A stretch of DNA of 44,566 bases from Phycisphaeraceae bacterium (GTDB taxonomy: Bacteria; Planctomycetota; Phycisphaerae; Phycisphaerales; Phycisphaeraceae), in the NCBI GenBank assembly GCA_002686995.1, contig NYZC01000102.1, positions 1-44,566 on the forward strand, written 5' to 3'. The notes beneath the pieces are model-generated. The model saw nothing but the letters and a program-made list of their open reading frames with translations. It searched no databases and was not told where the DNA came from. How positions within the stretch are numbered: the first letter of the stretch is position 1; each line of letters opens with the position of its first letter. Position numbers and translations under genes: made by a program. Positions 35,042 to 43,985 of the stretch are shown in pieces.

Positions 35042-35166
35042 AAACTCTGGAGGTAGACCCACCTTCGGCCGTCACACGGCGCTCCGCCGTCCGATGCAGG
35101 AAACATCCTGAGGCCGGGGGCAGGGCAGCCTTATCAAGGGAGACTTTGAAGCATCGGCAGCGACCT

Positions 35167-36999
35167 TCACTCGTCGCTGAATTGCAGCGTTCCGAACCGT
35201 GCAGGCGAGTGGAAGCCGCCATAGGTCGGGCTCCAGGCGGCACCGTCGGGGGAGAACCGATAGAAGTTCGCGCCCCAGAAGTCGCCCGCCGCCGGCGGGC
35301 GCGCCAGGGGCTCGAACGGGATGCGCACCTCGACGACATACCGGCCGCCGCCGTGCATGGCGGCCGCACTGACGTCGGCATTCCACGACGGCGAACCGTA
35401 CTTGCCGGTGCCGCCGTCGATGTCGACCAGCAGATCGGTCACGTCCGCGAGCGCCGAGACCATGAACTGCGCATAACGACGCGTCGAGCGGTCGGGGGCG
35501 ATGAAGATCTCGACCCCGTCGAATTGCCAGATGGCGGTGTTGTCGCGGCCGCGCTGAGGCACGTTCACGGTGGTCTCGCCTTCGGGCATCTGCGCCTCGA
35601 ACGCGACGTAAAGGGCCGCGGCGTCCCAGCACACGCGCACCGCCGTATCGCGCGTCGCGACCTCGCCGAATCTTGTAGTGGGCATCGTCACGCGCGCGGC
35701 GCGTTGCCACGCGGGTTCGTCAAGTTCGCCGTCAACCGATATCTCCCCCCGGCGCCTCGGCACCTCGACCTGCGGTGGCGCGGGCACGGCCGGCATCTTC
35801 GGCCACTGGTTCGGATCGGTGCCGATCAGCGCGTCGAGCCGGGCGTGCGTCTCCGTGAGCCTGTCGTGGTATTCGATGGCCGTCGTGCCTTTGACGCGCC
35901 CGTACGGGCTCTTGTAGGCGTCGGGCTCGTCCGTGCCGACCTGGGTCATCAGGGCAGTGCCGTACCAGGCCCACCAGCCGTCACCGTAGAGCGCACCCCG
36001 CAGCGCGTTGCCGGCCAGCATGTCCGGATCCTGATGCTGGATCATGAGTCCGCTCAGGTAGATCGCGGGGATTCGATCCGTCCTGATGCGCTGCACGTTC
36101 GCGAGCGTCTGCGGGCTGGGGCCATTCGTGTACTCCTGCTCGGAGAAAACGAGGCACGGGTTGTGAGGGGTGCCCAGTCCCCGCGTCAGCCCGGCGAAGC
36201 TGTCGAGAAACGGCGCGTAGCCGAGCAGGAACGCCGGGTTGATCGCCTGGCAGCGGGCGCGGATGCGATCGTAGAGGTCCTCGACACGACCCGTCTGGTA
36301 CCGGTTGTACGTTTCGGCCTGGCCCCTGTTGTTGATCCAGTTGCCGGGATGCTCCGGCATGTGACCCCGGATCGCCAGATCGTGGTCCTCGAGATATTGG
36401 CGGAAACAGTCATCGCAGAAACACGGTCCGGGATAGGTCGTCGTGTCCGACTCGTACATCTCGGTGTCGAAGACGAACCCGTCGGCGCCAAGCCGCGCGC
36501 ATTCGACGGCCCATCGCCCCACGTGTCGATCCACATAACCCGCGTCCAGCGGACAGCACGTCGTTTCGTGGAACTTTCCGCCGCCTTCGCGGTACTTGCG
36601 ATACGGTTCCAGATGCGTCGAGCCGTACTGCCACTTGGCGAGCAACTTCAGACCGTGCTGACGGGCCACGGCCAGGTTTCGCCGCAGGCGGTCGGCCAGG
36701 TGGGGGGATCGTTCGCGGTCATTGCGATCGACGCCGGTGTACAGCACCACGAGATTGAATCCCGCGTCCGCGAGGACGCGGCCCTTGGTCTTGTCGCTGT
36801 CGCCGAAGGGATCGTCCAGATCGCCGCCGATCCAGATTCCGCGCACCTTTCGCTCCTGGAGCCAGTTCAGATCCGGGTGCAGCGCGTCATCGGGTTCCGA
36901 GGCGGTCGGCGCGTCGATGGTTCGACATGACGGCGCGACGATCACGAGGAGCGCGATTCCGATGAGGGGCGAGAACGCTCTCGAATTCATGGCGAACAT
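35167..36999 (-). CDS. Lipoprotein-like GH-type barrel + CBM9-like protein
   Basis: A 610-residue exported protein. The start at ATG 36999 gives a hydrophobic leader ending VIVAPSCRT, a plausible lipobox; ATG 36990 is nearly as good. Residues ~50-400 are a barrel with FVFDTEMYES (D178, E180, Y182) and CFCDDCF (C193, C195, C198), matching the secreted propeller-fusion protein at 2303-5668. The last ~180 residues are a CBM9/DOMON-like sandwich (ISVDGELDEPAWQRAARV, DGVEIFIAPD, GRYVVEVRIPFEPL, GDFWGANFYRFSPDG), a domain common in outer-surface proteins that bind sugars at reducing ends. Probably a cell-surface glycan-acting lipoprotein; the reaction is unknown. Confidence 0.72.
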   Translation of the reverse strand: MFAMNSRAFSPLIGIALLVIVAPSCRTIDAPTASEPDDALHPDLNWLQERKVRGIWIGGDLDDPFGDSDKTKGRVLADAGFNLVVLYTGVDRNDRERSPHLADRLRRNLAVARQHGLKLLAKWQYGSTHLEPYRKYREGGGKFHETTCCPLDAGYVDRHVGRWAVECARLGADGFVFDTEMYESDTTTYPGPCFCDDCFRQYLEDHDLAIRGHMPEHPGNWINNRGQAETYNRYQTGRVEDLYDRIRARCQAINPAFLLGYAPFLDSFAGLTRGLGTPHNPCLVFSEQEYTNGPSPQTLANVQRIRTDRIPAIYLSGLMIQHQDPDMLAGNALRGALYGDGWWAWYGTALMTQVGTDEPDAYKSPYGRVKGTTAIEYHDRLTETHARLDALIGTDPNQWPKMPAVPAPPQVEVPRRRGEISVDGELDEPAWQRAARVTMPTTRFGEVATRDTAVRVCWDAAALYVAFEAQMPEGETTVNVPQRGRDNTAIWQFDGVEIFIAPDRSTRRYAQFMVSALADVTDLLVDIDGGTGKYGSPSWNADVSAAAMHGGGRYVVEVRIPFEPLARPPAAGDFWGANFYRFSPDGAAWSPTYGGFHSPARFGTLQFSDE

Positions 37000-37430
37000 C
37001 GTATCGGTCCCGGCAATTGACGTACTCGCTCCGGCCGCGAGCCGGGCCGTCACGGCCCGGATCCTCCCGTTACTCGCAGTAATCGTTTGATTCGTAGCGG
37101 AAATCGCCAGACTTCAGATATCCATTGCGCGAGTGAACGTTTTCCGAAGTGTGGCCAAGTCGGCTACGCTGCGGTGATCATGGTTCAGCGTCCCCCTCAG
37201 GACATCATGGCCAGCCTCCCGAAGCATTATCGATCGGACGCGCCGCACGAGTGGACGAAATCCGGCGTCAACGCCGCCGAAACATCGCCGACGGGACGGG
37301 AGATCGGACAGTTCGTGGGCGCGATCATCGGCGGCGACCTGGGGTCGTCCGGCGGATGTCGCAGCGGAAACCCGAACTTCTGGGCTTGGGCATCAACTAC
37401 GCATCGCCTCTGCACTTCGCCGTGCATGAG
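37000..37430. other. 431-bp intergenic region
   Basis: Lies between two - strand genes. A + strand frame from 37087 to 37449 encodes 120 residues with no recognisable motif and overlaps the end of the next gene; other frames are no better. I see no repeat, terminator with T-run or RNA gene. It presumably carries the promoter of the lipoprotein gene at 35167-36999. Confidence 0.35.
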
Positions 37431-39269
37431 CTATCGAAAGGTCAGGTAGCCGAAGTTTGTCGGTTCGACGAAGCCCTCTGCGACCGGGGACCAGGTGCAG
37501 AACTCCCCGGCGGTGCCGGCGCGCCGGGCGCGGCAGAGATTGACGCGCAGAGTCGTGCCCGGTGACGGCGGTTCCATTCCCATTTCCGACCAGGACACGG
37601 CCAACTCGACGTCCCAGGCACCGGCGGTCTTCGTCACGGCGCTTCGCCACCGGCCATCGAACGAGGCCGGATCGTTGCCGCGGCCGTCCCACCGTACGTT
37701 GTTCGGATTGACGATGAAGTGATGGAAGGGCTCCGGGGCCGATCCGATCGAAAGGAAGACGTCGACGGAATCGCCCTCCCAGACGGCATCGTCGGGCTCG
37801 ACGCCATGCGCGCGCAGCCGCGTCATGAACGGCTCGATACAGCGAAAGGCGACGTAGAGATGCTCGGCGTCGCAGGTGATCCAGGCGCGCGTTTCCGCAT
37901 CGGGGTCGAACTGGGTGCCTCGCATGACGAATCTCCCGATGCGCAACGCGTTGCTCCACGCATCGTCGCTCAGATCACCATCGACGCTCGGTGGCGCGTC
38001 GCCTGGCGCCAGGCTCGTCACGTTTGCCCGTCGATGCTGACGATCGGGCGGCGCGTCCGCTTCAGTCGAGAGGTTGCGCAGCAGCCGGGGATCGCGGCCG
38101 GCGATCCGATCCCGGGCGTTGCGCATGGCGTCGTTGATTCCGTGGGGCAGCTTACGGAGGCGCGGCGGCCACCAGAACCAGTCCTCGTTGTAGATCCATA
38201 CGTACTCGTCGCTCGTCATCAGAGCGTGGTAGACGATCCTCTCGAACTGCCGGGCCTTGTTCTCGGGAGCCGCCTCGCCTCGAAACGTCTTCTGCAGGAA
38301 CAGCCCATGGCCGACCTGCACCTGCGTCTGATACCTGGCCCGATTCTCCGGCGAGATCAGCCGTCCCGTGCTCTGACTGATCATGTGGTAGGCCTCGAAG
38401 AACTCGATGGGCGTGCGATACTTGTACGCCGCTTCATTGCCGTCGACGATCGTCATGCCGGGGCGGATGCCGTCGAGCATGCCTTCGAGGAACGCCGGGA
38501 GCAGGGCGTATTCGGTCGCCGTCAGGGCTGCGGACACGTCCGGCGCGTGAAACGCGTCGACCTTGTTGGCCGGGTAGCTGGCGAGGATCAGGCAGAGCAC
38601 GACGGCCCGGGGCATCTTGCGGCCGATCGTCTCGATGAACTGGCGTCCGCGGAGTCGTGACTGCGCGGCAAAGCGCTCGAACTTGCCGGGGTCCTTGCGC
38701 AGCGCGGCAGGCCGCCACAGGGGCGCCATCCTGTCCTTCAGCGTGTAGATCTCGGGATCGAAGATCACGCCCTTGCAGCCGACGATGTTGGCCGCATCAA
38801 GGTTGAGGGCCACGTTGTGCATGGCGATTTGCCAGTGGTCGTCATCGAACCAGTCCAGCGTCCCGGGCGCGGCGTTGATCACGATGAAGTTGTCGGTGAA
38901 CTTCTCGAAGCGAACGTGTCGCAGGTCCTCGTAGTCCGCGGCCAGCCACGCTTCTTCGATCCGCTCCGGCCGGAACGCGTAGAACGCGGCGGCGCTGCCG
39001 GATCCGGGTACGCGTCCCTTGACGCGAAAACCGATTCCGTCGAACGGGTCCTGCTCCATCTGCCGGTGGTTCTGCCTCAGTTCGGCTGCGTCCGGCACCC
39101 CCCAGCCGTACTGGATCAGCTTCTTCGGGCGGGACTGGCCTGCCGGCGGCATCACCGGGTCCGCGGCCGAAGAACTCGTCCGCGCGCAGCCGCACGGTAC
39201 GGTCAGGAGCGAGAGCACCGTCATCAGTCCGACACGGGATATTTTGCGTCGCAAGATCATTCGAATCAT
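37431..39269 (-). CDS. Lipoprotein-like GH-type barrel + CBM9-like protein
   Basis: A 612-residue exported protein. ATG 39269 (preferred to a GTG ten codons upstream) gives a leader with hydrophobic core VGLMTVLSLLTVPCGC. The barrel (~48-410) resembles that of the two FGE-like fusions: KLIQYGWGVPDAAELRQ versus their M(V)ISLGWSSPDVKYFR, LDWFDDDHWQIAMHN versus FDWFDDERWATVLHN, and MTIVDGNEAAYKY versus ETIFVDGCEGAYRF. Its signature is VIFDPEIYTL (D171, E173, Y175). The C-terminal ~190 residues are CBM9-like (PSVDGDLSDDAWSNALRIG, EGDSVDVFLSIG, VELAVSWSEMG). So one barrel type is joined here to a binding domain, elsewhere to an FGE-like domain. Function unknown, probably extracellular glycan metabolism. 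Confidence 0.72.
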   Translation of the reverse strand: MIRMILRRKISRVGLMTVLSLLTVPCGCARTSSSAADPVMPPAGQSRPKKLIQYGWGVPDAAELRQNHRQMEQDPFDGIGFRVKGRVPGSGSAAAFYAFRPERIEEAWLAADYEDLRHVRFEKFTDNFIVINAAPGTLDWFDDDHWQIAMHNVALNLDAANIVGCKGVIFDPEIYTLKDRMAPLWRPAALRKDPGKFERFAAQSRLRGRQFIETIGRKMPRAVVLCLILASYPANKVDAFHAPDVSAALTATEYALLPAFLEGMLDGIRPGMTIVDGNEAAYKYRTPIEFFEAYHMISQSTGRLISPENRARYQTQVQVGHGLFLQKTFRGEAAPENKARQFERIVYHALMTSDEYVWIYNEDWFWWPPRLRKLPHGINDAMRNARDRIAGRDPRLLRNLSTEADAPPDRQHRRANVTSLAPGDAPPSVDGDLSDDAWSNALRIGRFVMRGTQFDPDAETRAWITCDAEHLYVAFRCIEPFMTRLRAHGVEPDDAVWEGDSVDVFLSIGSAPEPFHHFIVNPNNVRWDGRGNDPASFDGRWRSAVTKTAGAWDVELAVSWSEMGMEPPSPGTTLRVNLCRARRAGTAGEFCTWSPVAEGFVEPTNFGYLTFR

Positions 39270-39394
39270 GGTAAGTGCAATTGCTGACAGGAGAGCCACG
39301 TCCCGGGCCGCTCTGCTTCAGACTCCGCCGGCACGAACACGGTACGATCTGGGCGTTGCACTACCGCTCTCACCTTTGATCGGATGACTCATCG

Positions 39395-41203
39395 ATGAAT
39401 GCGAAGACACCTCGTATGGCTGTCTGTGTCACATTGGCGTTCCTCGCTGCGGCGATCGCTCCATGGCCCGCAACGGCTGGCGCGGCCACCGACGGCGCGC
39501 GCAAAGGAGGATACGTCGACGTACGGAGCTACCTTCCGAAGGGTTACGTCACCGACGGATCGGTCGACTACCGCGTGCATATCCAGAAGTGTTTCGATGA
39601 GCACGCGTACGTCTATTTCCCCGGCAGCGACGACCCCGCGAAGCCAATGATCTACGGGAGCACGGCCGGCCTGAAGACGCGCCCGTTTTCCGTGGTGCGA
39701 TTCGGTACGAACGCCATCCTCAAACGGTTGCCGTGCTTTAACGATTTGCTCGTTCTCGGGCTCGGCACGCACCTGATCGGTGCGGTGATCGACGGTAACA
39801 AGTACGCGCACTGGCCGTTGATGAAGGATCGCGAGATCGAGTACTACGCCTACGTCGCCGGCCACGGCGTCGTGCTTGGCGGGCAGAACGTGATCAAGGA
39901 TTGCTTCGTTTTCGACCTGGCGGGCATCGCGTTCGGCGGCTGGAACTCGAGCGACAACAAGATCTACCGCAGCCGGGCCGAGAACTGCGGGTTTCTCGAA
40001 GCCATGGGAGCCGATTTCTTTTCCGGCGAGTACGCCAGCGCCGACGGGTTCTATTTTTCCGGTGGCTCACGCAACAACATCGTCAAGGACTGCGAGGCGT
40101 ACGATTGCTCGCGATGGGGATTCGTTCTGACGGAAGGCACGCGCGACAACACGATCGTTGATTGCCGCGGGGGAAACGTCCACTTTAAGTGCTACGGGTT
40201 CATCGACGTGGAGGGCAATGAGCACGCCAACAGCCTCGTGCGCTGCCGCTCGCACAACAGTCACATCACGGTGATGGGCTCCCAGAATGACCTGTTCAGC
40301 TGCGTGGCGTCGCATATCGACGCCCAGAATGCCTCGTTCGTGCGCATCATCGCATGCACCACGACGGGGGGGCCGATTCTCGTCGGCGGCACGCTCACGT
40401 CGCTCGAGCGTAACGCCAAGCCGAGCGCCATGGTGCTGTTCAACCGCGTCTTCCTGTCGCGCCCGTACGACGGCGGGGGCATCCGCGTCACCTGCTCCGA
40501 CGGCAAGTCGATCGTGGCGAACAACACCGTCTATGCGTACGAGCACGCCCGGCGCCGCGCCCGGGGCCTTGCTCTTCGCAACGTCGCAGTCAACAATGGC
40601 AACCAGGTCACTTACGGCAAGTGGGACAAGGAGATCGCCCAGTTCGAGAAACCGTACTACCTTCGGGCGCGGGTCGACCTCGAGTTCCTCCAGCGTCGCC
40701 GTCTCGAGGTGGCGCGGATGCGCCTCGAGAAGTATCTGCCGACCATGGGCATCGAAGGCAGGCCATCGCACCAGCGGATCCTTCTGGGTGAGTTCCCCTT
40801 CAAGTGGGACGAGGATGACGTGGGCCAGGCACAGCGCTGGGATGACCCATCGCGTCGGCCGAAGGACCTGGACAAGAGCTATATCGGGCGGCATTGGCGC
40901 ACGGACCATACGTTCGGTCCGCCGCCGGTCGGTTGGCATTTCGTGACGTTCGACCTGCCCGACGAACACGCCGACCGGAAGGTGTTTCTGCACTTCGGCG
41001 CCGTCGACGGTTTGGCCACGGCGTACCTGAACGGCACGCAGCTCGGGACCCATGACGGCAATGCCGAGACCAGCTGGAACCAGCCGTTTCACTTTGAAGT
41101 GACCGACCAGGTTCGTGCAGGCAGCAACGACCTGGCCTTGCGCATCGCCCCCGAGATGCTGCTCGGAGGCCCGTTCCGACCGGTCAGCATCGTGGTGGAG
41201 TGA
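39395..41203 (+). CDS. Secreted parallel beta-helix protein with C-terminal jelly roll
   Basis: A 602-residue exported protein. The signal peptide covers ~1-31 (VCVTLAFLAAAIAPWPATAG). Residues ~55-420 are a right-handed parallel beta-helix of the pectate-lyase-like type: repeated N-x-I-x-D-C turns such as GGQNVIKDCFVFDL, SSDNKIYRSRAENC, SRNNIVKDCEAYDC and TRDNTIVDCRGGNV. Residues ~480-602 are a GH2-type galactose-binding jelly roll (VFLHFGAVDGLATAYLNGTQ), close to the one in the protein at 2303-5668. Such helices act as polysaccharide lyases or hydrolases; the catalytic set cannot be assigned by eye. It is divergent from the CBM9-like gene across ~125 bp and is followed 57 bp later by an isomerase-like gene. 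Confidence 0.75.
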   Translation: MNAKTPRMAVCVTLAFLAAAIAPWPATAGAATDGARKGGYVDVRSYLPKGYVTDGSVDYRVHIQKCFDEHAYVYFPGSDDPAKPMIYGSTAGLKTRPFSVVRFGTNAILKRLPCFNDLLVLGLGTHLIGAVIDGNKYAHWPLMKDREIEYYAYVAGHGVVLGGQNVIKDCFVFDLAGIAFGGWNSSDNKIYRSRAENCGFLEAMGADFFSGEYASADGFYFSGGSRNNIVKDCEAYDCSRWGFVLTEGTRDNTIVDCRGGNVHFKCYGFIDVEGNEHANSLVRCRSHNSHITVMGSQNDLFSCVASHIDAQNASFVRIIACTTTGGPILVGGTLTSLERNAKPSAMVLFNRVFLSRPYDGGGIRVTCSDGKSIVANNTVYAYEHARRRARGLALRNVAVNNGNQVTYGKWDKEIAQFEKPYYLRARVDLEFLQRRRLEVARMRLEKYLPTMGIEGRPSHQRILLGEFPFKWDEDDVGQAQRWDDPSRRPKDLDKSYIGRHWRTDHTFGPPPVGWHFVTFDLPDEHADRKVFLHFGAVDGLATAYLNGTQLGTHDGNAETSWNQPFHFEVTDQVRAGSNDLALRIAPEMLLGGPFRPVSIVVE

Positions 41204-41206
41204 GGC

Positions 41207-41240
41207 GGGGGGGGCGAGGAGCGGGGAGCGGGGAGCGGGG
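41207..41240 (+). repeat. G-rich tract with GGGGAGC repeats
   Basis: Runs G8 (41207-41214), G4 (41223), G4 (41230) and G4 (41237) separated mostly by AGC, directly before the isomerase-like gene. The sequence could form a G-quadruplex in the transcript or coding strand. A related tract follows the same gene (42207-42247). Confidence 0.5.
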
Positions 41241-41260
41241 TGTGGCGCGAAGGGATCGGA

Positions 41261-42214
41261 ATGCTGCTCGGACTGCATACGTTCAGTTACCACCTGGCCT
41301 TCCGATGGGGCGAGATGGACTTGGTCGGCTTCATCCACCGCGCCGCCGAGCTCGGCCTGGACGGCGTGCAGCTTCACTGGCGGCACTTCCGGGAAGAGGA
41401 TTTCCGACGCCTTCCCGAACTGCGGCGCCTGATCGATGACCTGGGCCTCTACGTCGAGATCGATACGCCTTTCTTCGAACGCGGGCACCTGCGGGAGATG
41501 CTGCGCGTCTGCGCCGAGCTTGGCGCCACGCATCTGCGGACCTACATCAGCACGCCCGAGCTGATCGACGGCGCGGCGCAGCGCGACTACGTGCGGGACG
41601 AGCTGCCGCAGCAGCTCGCGGCAGCACCGTCGGTCCTGCGCGACATGGTCCCGTTATGTGCCGAGCTGGGCGTGCGCATCGGCATCGAGAACCATGAATA
41701 CGAGACGTCGGCGGACCTGCTCCGCGTCGTGGCCGCGGTCGACAGCGAATGGATCGGCATTCTTCTCGACAACGGGAACTCGATGATGGTGTGGGAGGAA
41801 CCGCTGGCGGCGGCGCGGGCCATGGCGCCGCGTGCCGTGTCGACGCACTTCAAGGACCACCTCGTCATCGTCGAAGGCGGCGAGCCAGTCGTCGTCGGCG
41901 TGCCCCTCGGGCGGGGCCGGATCGACCTGGCGGAGAGCTTTCGCATCCACGCCGCGGCGCCGCTCCTGGAGCGCCTGAACATCGAGGTCTGTTACGCCTA
42001 TCGCGCCCCGTTCCGGCGGCCGCCGCCGGGCTCCGGGCCGCCGCCCCAGAAAGGGGTCTTTCTGCCCCATCCGCCGCCCTGGGACCCGGCCGTCGTCGCC
42101 CCGTTTCCGCTCCCGGAAGACCCGGCTGGACGCCGGCGACTGATCGACTGGCAGGCCCAGGCGGTCGTGGACAGCGTGGCGTGCGTGAGCGACCTGAATC
42201 GACGCTGGGGGTAG
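41261..42214 (+). CDS. Sugar phosphate isomerase/epimerase-like TIM barrel
   Basis: A 317-residue cytoplasmic protein of the xylose-isomerase-like barrel (AP endonuclease 2) superfamily. Visible blocks are LGLHTFSYHLAF, ELGLDGVQLH, GLYVEID, ELGATHLRTYI, GIENHE (metal-binding Glu), ILLDNGN (metal-binding Asp) and VSTHFKDH (His). Members isomerise or epimerise sugars, or dehydrate inositol derivatives, using a divalent metal. Near the C-terminus a proline-rich stretch (FRRPPPGSGPPPQKG... FLPHPPPWDP, about residues 250-280) is unusual for the fold. ATG 41261 is preceded by AAGGGATC; a GTG seven codons upstream falls in the G-rich tract and is unlikely. Probably co-transcribed with the beta-helix gene. 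Confidence 0.75.
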   Translation: MLLGLHTFSYHLAFRWGEMDLVGFIHRAAELGLDGVQLHWRHFREEDFRRLPELRRLIDDLGLYVEIDTPFFERGHLREMLRVCAELGATHLRTYISTPELIDGAAQRDYVRDELPQQLAAAPSVLRDMVPLCAELGVRIGIENHEYETSADLLRVVAAVDSEWIGILLDNGNSMMVWEEPLAAARAMAPRAVSTHFKDHLVIVEGGEPVVVGVPLGRGRIDLAESFRIHAAAPLLERLNIEVCYAYRAPFRRPPPGSGPPPQKGVFLPHPPPWDPAVVAPFPLPEDPAGRRRLIDWQAQAVVDSVACVSDLNRRWG

Positions 42215-42247
42215 CGGGGAGCGGGTAGCGAGGAGCAGGGCGCGGGG
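42207..42247 (+). repeat. Second G-rich AGCGGGG-type tract
   Basis: GGGGGTAGCGGGGAGCGGGT continues into AGCGAGGAGCAGGGCGCGGGG, overlapping the last codons of the isomerase-like gene. It is a looser version of the tract before the gene. Confidence 0.45.
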
Positions 42248-42257
42248 TGAGTACCCC

Positions 42258-42285
42258 TTGGCAATCGGAGGGAAGTGGGTATAAT
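42258..42285 (+). promoter_or_regulatory. Sigma-70-type promoter of first tandem PEP-CTERM gene
   Basis: TTGGCA (42258-42263), a 16-nt spacer and a perfect TATAAT (42280-42285). The leader of ~143 nt begins with a CCCATC-gacgta-GATGGG hairpin (about 42302-42319). A block at 42383-42415 recurs, 23 of 33 bases identical, in the leader of the second gene (43937-43969). Confidence 0.75.
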
Positions 42286-42434
42286 CAAGGTGGTTGCTTA
42301 GCCCCATCGACGTAGATGGGTTTGGAAGTTGGCGAGATTGCCCATTTCATTCAGGCCATCATATGCCTGGAGCTTGCTGGCGCATCGTCCGCGCCTGCAT
42401 GGCTGTCGGTAACACGAAGTCAAGGAGAAGCATC

Positions 42435-43715
42435 ATGAAGACGAATTCAACGGTCGCGATCATCTGTGTCGGCGCGCTGCTCGCAGCGGTCGGCGAAGCG
42501 AAGGCGGGAGGTACCCTGTCGGCCCAGAGCGGGTTCTTCGACGAAGGCACCACCTGGGTGGGCGGATCCCCTCCGGTCGGCGTGCAGTCGACCGTCGTGC
42601 CGGGACACACGGTGACCATCCGCACGAACAGTCCTCAGTCCCAGTTCTACTTCTGGGATGAGAACGACGGCGGGGGCACGGTGGAGATCGATCCCGGCTC
42701 CGTCTCGACGATCAGCGCTCGCGGCACCAACCAGAAGTTCGAGGGGAACATGAACATCCGCAGCGGCGCGTTCGTCCGTTTCGGCAACCAGACCGGGACG
42801 AACCACTTCTCCCTCAACGGCACCAACACCACGATGCTCTTCGAGTCGACCACCGAATGGTTCACGGACAATGCCGACTCCAGGATCTTCATGAACGGCT
42901 CCGGCAACACGATCGATGTCAACGGCCTGCCCACGGGCGACGTCGACTTCGGCAACGGAGGCAGCGGCAGCGAGGGGTTCTTCGGCATCTACCTCTTCGG
43001 CACGAACAACACGCTGGACGCCGAGTACGCCAACTTCGCCGGCAAGCGGGCGATCTTCATCAACGACCAGGCGGTGAACCCCACCGTGCACATCAAGGAT
43101 TCGATCTTCAACAACAACACCGCGGCGGGCGGGATTATCTTCAACGAGAATGCCGACGCCAGGGCGTTGTTCGAGCGGAGCAGCTTCACCAGCCAGCCGG
43201 TCCGCAGCATCCTGAACAAGTCTCGCGTCGAGCTGATCGACGCCAACCTCGACGGCAGGACGCTGGGCGATCTCGTGATATTCAGCGGTTCTCCGAGCCA
43301 CAGCAGCGATCGCTGGGCCGCCAGCTACTCGTCGAGCGCGTCCGGCGCGTACGAGATCCTGGCATCGCTGACGGACGTTCCCATCAGCTACCAGGCGTTC
43401 GAGATCGATCCCACGCTCGCCAGCGACGTCTCGATCCACCCGGACCTGTCGGCCTATTCACCGAGCGACGGCCACGAGTCGTCGACGAGCGGCCAGATGA
43501 TCCTCGATGCCGACGGCTTCGCCAATACGCTCACCCTCGACGCGGTGACGCTTAAGCTCAACGGCTTCACCATGTGGGTCAACGTGATCCCCGATTCGGG
43601 CACGCTGGCGCTGATCGACACCAGCATGGGCGGCAGCGTGAAGCTCTTCCCCGAGCCCACGTCGGCGGTCCTGCTCGCTTTCGGGGCCGTCGCCATGATC
43701 CGCCGGCGGCGCTGA
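42435..43715 (+). CDS. PEP-CTERM protein, tandem copy 1
   Basis: A 426-residue exported protein. ATG 42435 follows AAGGAGA at good spacing and starts the signal peptide MKTNSTVAIICVGALLAAVG, cleaved near KAGG; the open frame upstream is leader RNA. The body is rich in Asn, Gly, Ser and Thr with repeated short strands (FYFWDENDGGGTVEID, NQKFEGNMNIRSGAFVRFGN, GNTIDVNGLPTGDVDFGNGG), like a beta-helix or autotransporter passenger. The tail FPEPTSAVLLAFGAVAMIRR plus RR is a PEP-CTERM sorting signal for an exosortase. The next gene is a close tandem duplicate with a matching promoter and leader. Confidence 0.85.
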   Translation: MKTNSTVAIICVGALLAAVGEAKAGGTLSAQSGFFDEGTTWVGGSPPVGVQSTVVPGHTVTIRTNSPQSQFYFWDENDGGGTVEIDPGSVSTISARGTNQKFEGNMNIRSGAFVRFGNQTGTNHFSLNGTNTTMLFESTTEWFTDNADSRIFMNGSGNTIDVNGLPTGDVDFGNGGSGSEGFFGIYLFGTNNTLDAEYANFAGKRAIFINDQAVNPTVHIKDSIFNNNTAAGGIIFNENADARALFERSSFTSQPVRSILNKSRVELIDANLDGRTLGDLVIFSGSPSHSSDRWAASYSSSASGAYEILASLTDVPISYQAFEIDPTLASDVSIHPDLSAYSPSDGHESSTSGQMILDADGFANTLTLDAVTLKLNGFTMWVNVIPDSGTLALIDTSMGGSVKLFPEPTSAVLLAFGAVAMIRRRR

Positions 43716-43726
43716 GCAGCATGACG

Positions 43727-43755
43727 GGGCGGCCCGCCGGCGCGGCGGGTCGCCC
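43727..43755 (+). terminator. Strong hairpin after PEP-CTERM copy 1, no T-run
   Basis: GGGCGGCCCGCC (43727-43738) pairs with GGCGGGTCGCCC (43744-43755) over 12 bp with one G-T wobble, loop GGCGC. No T-run follows, so it may end transcription with Rho or protect the 3' end; it lies 11 bp after the stop codon. Confidence 0.45.
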
Positions 43756-43836
43756 GGTCCCGCTCGGTCAGGGGCATTGAGAACGAGAGAAACTCGCACG
43801 CCGGGTCCGTCTCTGGCCGAGCGGCCGGTGCGTGGG

Positions 43837-43842
43837 TATAAT
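43837..43842 (+). promoter_or_regulatory. -10 box of second tandem PEP-CTERM gene
   Basis: GTGGGTATAAT here repeats the sequence at the first copy exactly. The -35 region is poor (TGGCCG with 17-nt spacing). The leader to the ATG is ~137 nt. Confidence 0.6.
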
Positions 43843-43985
43843 TAGAGGGAAGACCCGATACCCTGGTCGGCCCCGGAGGTGGTCGACGGCGCAACGGTCC
43901 AATTCCCTCGTTTACCCTGCCTTCAGCGTGCGGACACATCGTCTGCAGCCGCACGCCAGCCGGCAACATCCAGAAAAGGAGAACC

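Noticed and set aside
37087..37449. A 120-codon + strand frame in the gap at 37.1-37.4 kb
   Set aside because: No motif, overlaps the end of the convergent lipoprotein gene, and no ribosome site.
42291..42434. Possible GEMM/c-di-GMP or other known riboswitch in the PEP-CTERM leader
   Set aside because: The leader has hairpins and a conserved block but lacks the GEMM core or any other riboswitch core I know.
43727..43755. Full intrinsic terminator after the first tandem PEP-CTERM gene
   Set aside because: The 12-bp hairpin is strong but no T-run follows, so I list it only as terminator-like with low confidence.
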